A DNA stretch of 6,738 nucleotides from Methanothermobacter sp049720995 (GCF_049720995.1 NZ_JBNASF010000041.1:1-6738), one strand, 5' to 3'. Counted from the stretch's first letter, positions 1-6,575 are shown. The notes: generated by a model from the letters alone, not told the origin. Numbers and translations are program-made.

Positions 1-848
1 AATATGCTTTTAAGCACGGATTTCTCATCCATCCTATCACCTCGTTTAATAGATAGGTATCTTGCTTTTGGGACTGCTGGCCTGTCAACAATAGAAACCG
101 TTACAACGTCAAATGGCCAGCCAATATCTGCCAGTGTTGTTTTCTTCATGACTGCTGGAACGGCTGTGATGCTGAAACCCTGATATTTGCCCTGGACGAT
201 CCCTTTCCATGTGTCATCATCGTATACTTTTGCTGAGAGTATCCATGTGCCCTCAGGGAGTTCCACATCCCCTATCACTGTATCCTCTCTCAGGATGAAG
301 GATTCCACTGGTTTCGCCACATTCTTGAAGCGGTGGAGGATGTCAATGTTCTGATAGTTCTCCATGAAATTGTAGGCTACTTCTTCGATCTGATCTTTGG
401 TGAGGATATCCCCGTCCAGGTCATATTCATCTGGGACCAGGACCGGGCCTGTGACTATCCGCTGGTGCTTATCCACCTTAATTATCATGTTCTGTTGTAT
501 GCACTGCCCCTGGCATTTCTCAGTTTTTTCATCGATCATTTCAAGCAAACCCCCTGCAGCATTGAATATCTCATCGTTACGTGTTGCTCCCCGGGCCCCT
601 GCAGCAGAGGCTCGTATAGCCCTGAGCGCCTGGATGTACACTTCACCTCCACGGCCATAAGGGTAGGCATAGGCCTCAGCGGTGTTGGGGTCGGCCTCAG
701 GGTCCTTCCCGAGGTGGAATAGTGCATATTCCTCGATATCCTTGAAATCCTCAAGGTTGGGTTTCTCCCACTTGCCATCATTCACCTTCCCGGCTTGTAT
801 CAGTCCCTTGGCATGATCATATCCTTTCCTATTCAGTTTCCATGTCAC
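1..848 (-). CDS. XkdF-type prohead protease, probably with C-terminal scaffold region (partial, 3' end off the window)
   Basis: The frame is open without a stop from a GTG at 846-848 to the left edge, giving 282 codons. By family it should be a serine protease that cleaves scaffold and capsid proteins during prohead maturation. Residues about 1-110 form an N-terminal region with a YPYG motif near 62-65 and helices rich in Ala. Residues about 120-270 match the XkdF/Peptidase_S78_2 pattern: NIDILHRF (167-174, candidate catalytic His172), VESFIL, EGTWILSAKVYDDDTW, and QGKYQGFSIT (219-228, candidate catalytic Ser226). After about residue 270 the chain becomes charged, as at the start of a scaffold segment. 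The GTG start follows a TAG in the same frame and has a GGGAGTGTGAT-like site 5 bases upstream; the next in-frame Met is residue 104, so GTG is preferred. It starts 17 bases after the minor head gene stops, which fits a head-assembly operon. Family call is by motif only; catalytic residues are inferred. Confidence 0.85.
   Translation of the reverse strand, partial: MTWKLNRKGYDHAKGLIQAGKVNDGKWEKPNLEDFKDIEEYALFHLGKDPEADPNTAEAYAYPYGRGGEVYIQALRAIRASAAGARGATRNDEIFNAAGGLLEMIDEKTEKCQGQCIQQNMIIKVDKHQRIVTGPVLVPDEYDLDGDILTKDQIEEVAYNFMENYQNIDILHRFKNVAKPVESFILREDTVIGDVELPEGTWILSAKVYDDDTWKGIVQGKYQGFSITAVPAVMKKTTLADIGWPFDVVTVSIVDRPAVPKARYLSIKRGDRMDEKSVLKSI
30..43 (-). promoter_or_regulatory. Internal ribosome site and in-frame ATG: candidate nested scaffold start
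   Basis: On the minus strand GAGGTGAT (36-43) lies three bases before ATG (30-32). It is the best Shine-Dalgarno match in the window, and the ATG is codon 273 of the protease frame. The same frame stays open to the left edge, so the signal is inside a gene and not at a junction. It sits just after the protease domain ends. In lambda-like phages the scaffold (Nu3) is started in frame inside the protease gene (C), and the same design is inferred here. Only about 10 codons downstream are visible. Confidence 0.55.
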
Positions 849-865
849 AACCTATCACACTCCCA

Positions 866-1528
866 TTAAATGTAGTAGTATGGTGGCGGTGGCGGTACGG
901 CTTCAAAGTCGATCCCAACATCCCCAAAGTCCTCCATGATCTCATCATAATATTCAAGTTCAGGGCCGCTGTACTCTGAAAGGTCATCAATTGGGTTCCC
1001 CTCTTCATCACAGGGCTCCGGATGGCACCTACAAAAGGGGTGAGGTATGTGGGGGAATTCATCCACCCTATAGGGTGAAGCGTCCTCATAGTCTTGGCAT
1101 GTCTCACAGACATGATCATCACCCATAGTCACCCAGTTCAGATATAATTCCCTGCCATAATCCTCCGCGTGCCGCCTGTACGCCTCTATCTCAGCATCTC
1201 TCTCAGCATCCCGGGTCAGGTAGATTACTGCAAGGCCCAGGAAATAGATAAGCCCCCTCATATCAGTCTCATCCTCTGATGGGGCCTCATCCATATCCTC
1301 ATCCTTCATGTCCTCAAGGGCGGCTATGAGCTCATCATATTCCCTACGGGTCACACCATATTTTCTGATGAACTCCTCCCTTGTGAGGGCCTGCAAGTCA
1401 TCTATGAACGCCTCTACACTGGAGACCCTCACCCGGTTCATGATATGCTCTGTGGAGTCCATGAAATCATCTATCATGGAGTTCAGCTTCTCTGGGTTGT
1501 AATCTATTCCTCCGGGACGTGCCATCAT
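866..1528 (-). CDS. Minor head / head morphogenesis protein (SPP1 gp7 / Mu gpF family)
   Basis: This virion protein is associated with the portal vertex and early head assembly in related phages. The N-terminal 75 residues are helical and charged. Residues 101-125 hold the helix that precedes the family's signature (YLTRDAERDAEIEAYRR). Then comes the signature itself: W132, DDHVCETC with Cys141/Cys144, and IPHPFCRCHP (161-170) with His163, Cys166, Cys168, plus Cys173. This Cys/His group could bind a metal. The tail is very acidic and ends in five prolines and three tyrosines. At about 220 residues it is shorter than many family members (often 250 or more). Two ATGs are adjacent (1528 and 1525); GGTGA at 1530-1534 is better spaced for the second one. 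It follows the portal gene after an 87-base gap and precedes the protease. The family call is confident from the Cys/His motif; the metal role is inferred. Confidence 0.85.
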   Translation of the reverse strand: MMARPGGIDYNPEKLNSMIDDFMDSTEHIMNRVRVSSVEAFIDDLQALTREEFIRKYGVTRREYDELIAALEDMKDEDMDEAPSEDETDMRGLIYFLGLAVIYLTRDAERDAEIEAYRRHAEDYGRELYLNWVTMGDDHVCETCQDYEDASPYRVDEFPHIPHPFCRCHPEPCDEEGNPIDDLSEYSGPELEYYDEIMEDFGDVGIDFEAVPPPPPYYYI

Positions 1529-1615
1529 CTCACCATGAGATTGTTAGTAGGGAGCCGGCCAACCACCCATAAAAGCCATGTTAGGAGGGATTTGCAGCGG
1601 ACAGGGGGTATTCTA
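1529..1615 (-). other. 87-base gap between portal and minor head genes
   Basis: All other junctions from 866 to 5496 except TerS overlap or are short, so this gap is noticeable. On the minus strand it opens with two consecutive stops (TAA TAG) in the portal frame, then contains an 11-codon ATG frame (MAFMGGWPAPY) in that same frame with no ribosome site. The minor head gene's ribosome site GGTGA lies at the far end (1530-1534). I see no hairpin or TATA box in it. Confidence 0.5.
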
Positions 1616-3238
1616 TTACAGTTCCCTCCATCCTATGACTTTGTAAAGGTAATGTCGTATCCGCTCCACTATATCATCCACAGAGGCTGCCAGGAGATCC
1701 TCATAGGCCTCTAGGTTTGATGGTTTGGGGGGGATCATGGAGACGCCCCTGTTGATGGCTGACATGGTCCCCATATCCCCTGCTATGCTGAGCATCTTCT
1801 TACCGTTTTCATATGCCTCCGCCCTAAAGTCCGATAAAACTTCATCGATTTTTTTCTTTTTATCCTCTAGTGGGGACTCTGAGGATATGATCTCCTGGAT
1901 GCGGGGCTTGTACTTGGCATAGGTCCTCTTGATCTCATTGATCTGGTTCTTTTCATAGTTCCTCTTCTGCCGCTTCATAGCAGACTTGCCTATGCTAGAT
2001 GGGACCATGAACATGTCAGGGCCCCCATCCAAACCAAAGAGTTTCTCCCTAACCTCAGAGGGGGTGAGAACACCACACTGCACCAGGAGAGCATAATTAT
2101 GCACAAACTCTGATTCCATGAGAATCTCCTCATTGAAGACGAACCGGGCGCCAGGGTCCAGTTTGAGTTGTATGAAATCCGTTAAGACTGATGATACGAT
2201 CTCCTGTTGGGGGCGCACAACAGATTCATAGTAGGTGCGCCTTGACACCTCAGCAAAATTACCACCCAATGGCCCCACGTCTATTATCCCCAACCTGTAA
2301 GGGTCGATCATATGGGCGGCGGCGATATCCTGTTTCTTTTCAGCCGCATATTCCCTGAAACTCAGTTCCTTCTGTGAAGTGTTGAGGGGGGTGAACGTAA
2401 CTTCAACCGTGTCTCCCCCGGGGATTGAGAAGACAAGGGGGGTATGGGGGGCCTCCTTCAAGTACTTAAAGTTGTCCTCAATGAGGCCCTGAAGCACTGT
2501 TCGGCCTGTGGGTTCACCATCCGATCCTAATTCCATTTCATCCTCAAACTCCCCAGTCACAGTGATAACATAGCTGGGGATCGTGTAATTATCAAAAAAG
2601 GCGTAATTATACTCATCAATCTTTTGCATGGCCAGTATAGAGGGGGCTGCTGAGAGGTACCTGGGGACTCCATAGTAGCTGCAGATTGGTGAAGGCAGAT
2701 GGATAAAGATAATCTCATTAGCCCCCACACCATCCTGATCCTCACCATTATCCGGGTTAACCTCCCCCTCATACCGGTAATCCTTAAAGTAGGTTACATG
2801 GATCCCATCCCATGTTTGCATGTACCTTGAACCATCCCTGTGCACCCGGACCGTATGGGCGGGGATATAATCCAACCGGACAGGCTCACCCTGATCATCC
2901 CTGACAACCTCCAATGTACAATAATTGAAGACCTGCAAATCCTCAAGGGCCTGAAGGAGGATGAACTCAAATGAGGGCCTACATGCCCTCAATAACTCCT
3001 CAACCCCACCATCATCACCATCTATCAGGTAGCCTGTACGGAGGATATCATTAGCCTTAACACTGCAGGCGCTGGCATGATAAGGATTCACCTGTAATAG
3101 TGAGAGTAGGACTAGTGGGTGGACCTTGGGTTCAACGTACTCCTCAAATCCATCCTCCTTAAGGGCCTGTGAATCCGTATCCCCCTTGATTGCCCGGTAT
3201 TTCTCTAATGATTTGATTGATAAGTGATAATTAAACAT
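1616..3238 (-). CDS. Portal protein (siphovirus/PBSX-like portal family)
   Basis: The portal forms the ring at one head vertex through which terminase pumps DNA and to which the tail attaches. At 540 residues it is long. Visible family features are an N-terminal segment with PLVLLSLLQVNPYHASACSVKANDIL (about 41-66), the middle motif YYGVPRYLSAAPSI (188-201), and the conserved AHMIDPYRLGII (308-319) followed by a segment ending YYESVVRPQQ (336-345). Residues after about 420 form a lysine/glutamate-rich, predicted helical extension ending GWREL that is outside the usual core. ATG at 3236-3238 has GGAGG (3246-3250) seven bases upstream and overlaps the 3' end of TerL by 8 bases, so translation is probably coupled. 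Family call is by motif and by gene order between terminase and minor head protein. Confidence 0.9.
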   Translation of the reverse strand: MFNYHLSIKSLEKYRAIKGDTDSQALKEDGFEEYVEPKVHPLVLLSLLQVNPYHASACSVKANDILRTGYLIDGDDGGVEELLRACRPSFEFILLQALEDLQVFNYCTLEVVRDDQGEPVRLDYIPAHTVRVHRDGSRYMQTWDGIHVTYFKDYRYEGEVNPDNGEDQDGVGANEIIFIHLPSPICSYYGVPRYLSAAPSILAMQKIDEYNYAFFDNYTIPSYVITVTGEFEDEMELGSDGEPTGRTVLQGLIEDNFKYLKEAPHTPLVFSIPGGDTVEVTFTPLNTSQKELSFREYAAEKKQDIAAAHMIDPYRLGIIDVGPLGGNFAEVSRRTYYESVVRPQQEIVSSVLTDFIQLKLDPGARFVFNEEILMESEFVHNYALLVQCGVLTPSEVREKLFGLDGGPDMFMVPSSIGKSAMKRQKRNYEKNQINEIKRTYAKYKPRIQEIISSESPLEDKKKKIDEVLSDFRAEAYENGKKMLSIAGDMGTMSAINRGVSMIPPKPSNLEAYEDLLAASVDDIVERIRHYLYKVIGWREL

Positions 3239-4634
3239 GACTCATCCTCCTGAGAGGTCCGGAGATATAGATCTTCCTCTTCTTCCTCATCTCCATGGCC
3301 AATGTATTGAATGCTCCGCTGAAGGCATCGACCTGGTCGTCATGCACGCCCTCAGAAGGGAATGCTTCAAGTTCATCAAGGAATGCCTGTGTCCATGAGG
3401 CCCTTAAAACCTTAATGCGAAAGGATTCAGCATAACTGGATACTGGCAGGGCCCGTGTCGTCTTATCACCAGTTACCCTGTCCGCCCGGAGCGTGTAACC
3501 CTGCAGTAGACTCCGCAGGTAATCGGTGACAATCTTCCCAGAGGACCCTGGTTCCTCCTCCTTGGCTATGATGACTTCCCGGCCATCCTCCTCAGCGGTC
3601 CTCAAGACCCTGGCCTTCACCTCACCAGGGGATCCTCTGAATCGTTGAATATCAAGGACATAGTAGTAGTCATCCTGATCAACACCCATCAATAGGCCCA
3701 CCGTGTAATCAGGATCATTCGAACCATCATGGGGGGTTGCTGCAAGGTCCCAGTACCTGAGTTTCATCACCAAGTCATGGGGTGGTGTGTCTATGATCTC
3801 AAACCATTCCCGCCTGAAAACCCCGCCCTGGATGCTAACATCCCAGTCACCCTCTTTTAGTTGCCGACGTGTGACATGGTCCAGCATATCAAGGGCCTCC
3901 TCATACTCATCACGGTTCAAGTAGGGGTTCTCTCTCCAAGTGGAGGGGATGAATGTTTTCTCACCGCTTATGAACCGGGTTTTAACCCAGTCATGTCCCA
4001 CCCCCCCAGGATTGCTTGTGGCTCTGAAGCGTAGGGGTATAGGGTCATCCGCTTCTTTTCTTAATGACCTGAACATGAACCTGTACTGAGACTCCAGGAA
4101 CTCTGTGAGTTCATCGAATGCGATATAATGATATGATGACCCCTGGTATCTGTAGCGGTCCTTTTCATGTTCCATATGCCCAAACTGCAATGCAGCGCCG
4201 GAGGGGAATGCCCACCGTTTTTTCTGTTCATTCCACTCTGCATCCGTCGCACCCAACCACTCATGGGCCATGTCTATAAGGCCTCCTTCCTGGCTGAGCT
4301 CAGGATAGGTTCGGCGCAGGATTAGGGCGGCGTAATCAGAGTAATGAACATACTGCAGGGCCCCCATAAGTAAAGCCACTGATTTACCGCCACCTGCAGC
4401 ACCACCATACAGGACTTCACGTTCATCTGACAATAAAAACTTACTTTGTTTATGGAAGGGGTTCACAGGGATATATGGGTTCAATATTATCGTCGAATAG
4501 AACAGCTTCAATTCCCCGTCAGAGAGGCCCTGGAGGATGCTCCGAATATTCTCTGATTCTTTCAGTTTCTTTTTCCAGTCAGCCACCTTCAACTTCAGCC
4601 TCTTCATCATCCAGGCCTTCATCCATACCCTCAT
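3231..4634 (-). CDS. terL: Terminase large subunit (ATPase and headful/cutting nuclease)
   Basis: This is the DNA-packaging motor that docks on the portal, hydrolyses ATP to drive DNA in, and cuts the concatemer. Motifs counted from the ATG at 4634: Walker A GGAAGGGKS (77-85), Walker B IAFDELTEF (171-179, Asp174 and Glu175), coupling motif RATSNPGG (204-211), then a C-terminal RNase H-fold nuclease with YWDLAAT (Asp296) and HDDQVDAFSG (Asp432, Asp433, Asp436). All key residues are present, so it looks functional. The length (up to 467 residues) is normal. The start is uncertain: ATG at 4634 has poorly spaced upstream sequence, ATG at 4622 has GAGGGT four bases ahead, and a tandem ATG lies at 4610/4607. 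All of these overlap the TerS end. The gene overlaps the portal gene at its 3' end. Confidence 0.97.
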   Translation of the reverse strand: MRVWMKAWMMKRLKLKVADWKKKLKESENIRSILQGLSDGELKLFYSTIILNPYIPVNPFHKQSKFLLSDEREVLYGGAAGGGKSVALLMGALQYVHYSDYAALILRRTYPELSQEGGLIDMAHEWLGATDAEWNEQKKRWAFPSGAALQFGHMEHEKDRYRYQGSSYHYIAFDELTEFLESQYRFMFRSLRKEADDPIPLRFRATSNPGGVGHDWVKTRFISGEKTFIPSTWRENPYLNRDEYEEALDMLDHVTRRQLKEGDWDVSIQGGVFRREWFEIIDTPPHDLVMKLRYWDLAATPHDGSNDPDYTVGLLMGVDQDDYYYVLDIQRFRGSPGEVKARVLRTAEEDGREVIIAKEEEPGSSGKIVTDYLRSLLQGYTLRADRVTGDKTTRALPVSSYAESFRIKVLRASWTQAFLDELEAFPSEGVHDDQVDAFSGAFNTLAMEMRKKRKIYISGPLRRMSHV

Positions 4635-5100
4635 CCTTCAGGTTCTTCGTGGCCGACACAAGATCCTCCAGCAAATCCTCCAGTTCACCACCACTTTCAC
4701 GGTGTTCATGTATCTCAGTAGGATCCCCCAGGCCTAATGCAATTGCTAATCCAAGGTTATGGAGGTCCTTAGATGTCCCTAAGGTGAGGCCTTCCCCTCC
4801 ATTCTCGATGGATTCAATGTAACCCTCCAGTGTGAGGCTGCAAGCCTTAAGGTATTTGCTCCAGAGGTCAGCATAGTACTCCTTTGACTCCTCTGATAAT
4901 TCTTCACGCGCTCTTCTGATTTCCTGGAGTTGTTTTTTCTCGTACTGGTATATCCTCTCCCGCCACCTGAGTTTGGATGACCATCCTCTGATTGTGTCAT
5001 ATGAGTATCCGAATTTTTCAGCGACTTTTTTCAGGTTTCTTTTGTCGCCAAGGGAGTAGTAGTATTCGAATGCTTTTCTTTGGGTTGGTGTTTCTTTCAT
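4579..5100 (-). CDS. terS: Terminase small subunit
   Basis: TerS recognises the packaging site on viral DNA and loads TerL. The N-terminus carries a helix-turn-helix in the usual terminase small subunit style: KKVAEKFGYSYDTIRGWSSKLRW (about 24-46), with the recognition helix around YDTIRGW. A basic coiled-coil-like helix follows (50-75), then a helical middle and a very acidic tail (about 135-173) rich in Glu and Asp. Length 173 residues is normal for the family. It lies directly upstream of and overlapping TerL. No other start is available in frame, yet there is no ribosome site before ATG 5098-5100: the 41-base gap upstream is almost free of G on this strand. A weak TATA-like CAATATAAC sits near 5142-5150. 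Assigned from HTH, length and position; sequence similarity alone would be modest. Confidence 0.88.
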   Translation of the reverse strand: MKETPTQRKAFEYYYSLGDKRNLKKVAEKFGYSYDTIRGWSSKLRWRERIYQYEKKQLQEIRRAREELSEESKEYYADLWSKYLKACSLTLEGYIESIENGGEGLTLGTSKDLHNLGLAIALGLGDPTEIHEHRESGGELEDLLEDLVSATKNLKDEGMDEGLDDEEAEVEGG

Positions 5101-5140
5101 GTGGGATCTTGTGTTTGTTTGTGTGATTTTGTGGGTGGGG

Positions 5141-5362
5141 TTATATTGTGCGTATGAGTGTGATGATTATGGGGATGATCAGGGCTGTTAGGAGTATCAT
5201 GGTGATTTTGTGGTAGGCTTTGAGGGTTGCTATTTCTGCTTGGAGGTCTATTAGCATTTTATGGGTCTCTTTGATGTCGATGATGTCGTATTCAATGTTT
5301 TTCAGTCTTTCCTCGAGGCTTGTGATTCTCTCTTTTTGTATGCATCCATGTCCCCCTTTCAT
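5141..5362 (-). CDS. XhlA-like coiled-coil and membrane-anchor protein (probable holin-associated lysis protein)
   Basis: The frame is open back to an ATG at 5410, but I choose ATG 5360-5362 because CAGGAG sits seven bases before it and the preceding gene's TGA overlaps it (ATGA). The 73-residue product has a polar start, a coiled-coil helix (about 9-50, ITSLEERLKNIEYDI), then one strongly hydrophobic C-terminal segment (about 53-70, MILLTALIIPIIITLI). This layout is that of the XhlA/hemolysin family, which acts with a small holin in phage lysis cassettes. It would sit in the cell membrane, N-terminus in the cytoplasm. The function is inferred from architecture and from the paired small membrane gene; a tail-anchored structural role is not excluded. 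Confidence 0.72.
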   Translation of the reverse strand: MKGGHGCIQKERITSLEERLKNIEYDIIDIKETHKMLIDLQAEIATLKAYHKITMILLTALIIPIIITLIRTI

Positions 5363-5496
5363 GTTGTTTCTCCTGGGCGGGCTATGTATCCTGCGATGGC
5401 CCCGATACATGCAGAGCCTAATTCGTATTGTTTGAAGTATAAGGATATCATCCCCAATATTATCAGGCCTGTGAGTCCTAGTGCTTCACGATCCAA
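5359..5496 (-). CDS. Small two-helix membrane protein, TTG start (holin-like)
   Basis: Starting at TTG 5494-5496, a 45-codon frame ends at TGA 5359-5361, which overlaps the ATG of the next gene. A strong ribosome site, GAGGTGAC at 5502-5509, lies about five bases upstream, inside the end of the preceding gene. The product begins DREALGLTGLIILGMISLY, a hydrophobic helix (about 5-20), then a short polar turn (KQYE), then a second helix ending CIGAIAGYIA (about 27-39) and a polar tail PGETT. Small phage membrane proteins of this size with a GAIAGYIA-type second helix are common next to lysis genes. Holin or lysis function is inferred; that it is translated is well supported by the ribosome site and overlap on both sides. 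Confidence 0.7.
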   Translation of the reverse strand: MDREALGLTGLIILGMISLYFKQYELGSACIGAIAGYIARPGETT

Positions 5497-6145
5497 TTTT
5501 TGTCACCTCAGTTCTCTCCTCATAATTCAAATCATTAGTATTCTTAGTTGATGTTAATACTAGATCCTCTAATAAATCAGTAAAATCTGAAAATAAATAT
5601 AAAGTATCCTCTGATACATGCTTTAAAGATAGGTAGTAGTCTGTTATAAGTTCATCAAGTTTTTCTTTATCTATATTACCATCAATAGCATTATCAAGCC
5701 ATGATAAGAGTTCATTATGAACCCCATAAAAAGGCCTATAATTAATGGGAGTTTTTTCATTATAAACCCAATCTCTAAAAGAATCCCTGCGCTTCTTAAA
5801 GTGATTTTGATAGCTTAAGATTATCCTTTTAATTTTAATTAGAATATCTTGAGGGTCTTGAGGGGTATTAACTAACAAAGGGGTATTTATTGATCCTAAA
5901 TTAAGCTCATCATGAGCTGGCGCGCGTTTGCCTAAAAATTCATTTACTTGGGGAGAGTAAAATCCATGTTTATAATATCCCCATACAAATCCATCCACAG
6001 GGTATCCTAATTCTTGGAATACTATAACAATTAACTTGTTCAGCCTGGTTTTCCCTAAATACTTGTATTCTGACTCATTAAAGACCTCTCGAGCCACATA
6101 GATTACCAAATCACAAAAATTTTCACAATCCATATTCAAAACCAT
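5486..6145 (-). CDS. Panacea/DUF4065-like accessory protein (possible antitoxin-type or host-interaction protein)
   Basis: Residues about 31-70 read LGKTRLNKLIVIVF, ELGYPVDGFVWGYYKHGFYSPQV, which resembles the Panacea (DUF4065, SocA/YwgA-like) core: a helix with LNKL, then an F-x-WG-x-Y-x-HG-x-YSP motif. Panacea domains serve as antitoxins to varied toxins and occur often in phages, but an antitoxin role here is only inferred because no paired toxin is seen. The C-terminal 130 residues are helical and unrecognised. The gene is much more AT-rich than the packaging genes, with AT-ending codons, so it looks acquired. Its end contains the ribosome site of the next gene and overlaps it by 11 bases. 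GGAG abuts ATG 6143-6145, so TTG 6139 or ATG 6133 may be the true start. A TATA-like box lies near 6178-6185. Confidence 0.8.
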   Translation of the reverse strand: MVLNMDCENFCDLVIYVAREVFNESEYKYLGKTRLNKLIVIVFQELGYPVDGFVWGYYKHGFYSPQVNEFLGKRAPAHDELNLGSINTPLLVNTPQDPQDILIKIKRIILSYQNHFKKRRDSFRDWVYNEKTPINYRPFYGVHNELLSWLDNAIDGNIDKEKLDELITDYYLSLKHVSEDTLYLFSDFTDLLEDLVLTSTKNTNDLNYEERTEVTKIGS

Positions 6146-6165
6146 CTCCTTGATACAAGTATCTA

Positions 6166-6190
6166 TCTTATATTTAACATATATTATTTT
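6166..6190 (-). promoter_or_regulatory. Candidate promoter of the minus-strand operon
   Basis: On the minus strand GAAAATAATATATG (about 6178-6191) resembles an archaeal BRE plus TATA box. A start point about 25 bases on would fall near 6156, giving a short leader that contains AAGGAG just before ATG 6145. A second TATA-like TTAAATATAAG lies at 6166-6176. The whole stretch is AT-rich, so the match is suggestive only. Confidence 0.4.
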
Positions 6191-6217
6191 CTACTTTAAA
6201 GAAATAGAAAGATATAT

Positions 6218-6322
6218 ATGACATCCCTTACATTTTTAAGTGTTTCAGCAGAAGAACACCATCCAATAGAACAGGAATATGCTGATAATAGTAAAAAATA
6301 TACAGCAAAAGGGGACACATAG
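6218..6322 (+). CDS. Possible 34-residue leader peptide ahead of the ribbon-helix-helix gene
   Basis: A plus-strand frame runs from ATG 6218-6220 to TAG 6320-6322, five bases before the ATG of the next gene. The product begins MTSLTFLSVSAEEHH and is otherwise polar; I recognise no domain. There is no ribosome site, and the strong TATA-like box of the next gene (6293-6303) lies inside it, which argues against it being needed. It is listed because it fills the gap in the same direction as its neighbour. Confidence 0.2.
   Translation: MTSLTFLSVSAEEHHPIEQEYADNSKKYTAKGDT
6293..6303 (+). promoter_or_regulatory. TATA-like box of the ribbon-helix-helix gene
   Basis: AAAAAATATAC is centred about 29 bases before ATG 6328. 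With the usual archaeal spacing of about 25 bases from TATA box to transcription start, the message would begin at or just before the ATG. This fits the lack of a well-spaced ribosome site (the nearest is GGGG at 6311-6314) and suggests a leaderless transcript. Confidence 0.45.
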
Positions 6323-6327
6323 TAACT

Positions 6328-6510
6328 ATGGAACAAAAAAAGACACGTAAAATAAGAACTACTATAACGGTTCCAGAAGACTTGCACACCAAATTCAGAA
6401 TCATCGCTTCCGTAAAATACAATAAGAGACCATTCAATACGGCCCTATGCGAGGCCATTCAAATGTACATCGAGGAAAATAAAGAAATCCTCAAAAAACT
6501 CCTAGAATAA
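6328..6510 (+). CDS. Ribbon-helix-helix (CopG/Arc-type) DNA-binding protein
   Basis: The 60-residue product has the standard layout of a ribbon-helix-helix repressor: a basic N-terminal strand KIRTTITVP (8-16) that pairs in the dimer and enters the DNA major groove, helix A beginning EDLHTKFRIIASV (17-29), a turn KYNKRPFN (30-37), and helix B TALCEAIQMYIEEN (38-51), then a lysine-rich end. Members usually bind short palindromic operators, often their own promoter, as phage repressors, plasmid copy-control proteins or antitoxins. It is transcribed away from the late operon and is the only plus-strand gene I trust. The downstream TGTACA palindromes or the 182-base divergent region are candidate targets. 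AT-rich codon use matches the Panacea-like gene. The fold is confident; the target is not known. Confidence 0.85.
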   Translation: MEQKKTRKIRTTITVPEDLHTKFRIIASVKYNKRPFNTALCEAIQMYIEENKEILKKLLE

Positions 6511-6575
6511 CATTTACTTCTAATGCATAGTGAGTACTCTGCAAGTCCGTATGCTTGAGTTTATAACCACGTGCG

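Noticed and set aside
333..781. Plus- and minus-strand frames of 80-130 codons around 333-781
   Set aside because: They lie opposite or out of phase with the long protease frame 1-848, which has clear family motifs, and they show no ribosome site or recognisable domain.
1562..1597. 11-codon ATG frame in the portal/minor head gap
   Set aside because: No ribosome site and no recognisable sequence; mentioned only as content of the gap.
4475..4822. 115-codon plus-strand frame rich in Ser and Pro
   Set aside because: It is antisense to the TerS/TerL junction; its Ser/Pro-rich content comes from the complement of acidic and basic codons in those genes.
5220..5551. Plus-strand frames of 71 and 96 codons
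   Set aside because: They are antisense to the two small membrane protein genes, which have ribosome sites and proper overlaps.
6196..6458. Minus-strand hydrophobic frames of 63 and 76 codons
   Set aside because: They are antisense to the ribbon-helix-helix gene and the AT-rich control region; hydrophobic residues arise from reading A-rich sequence backwards. No ribosome site.
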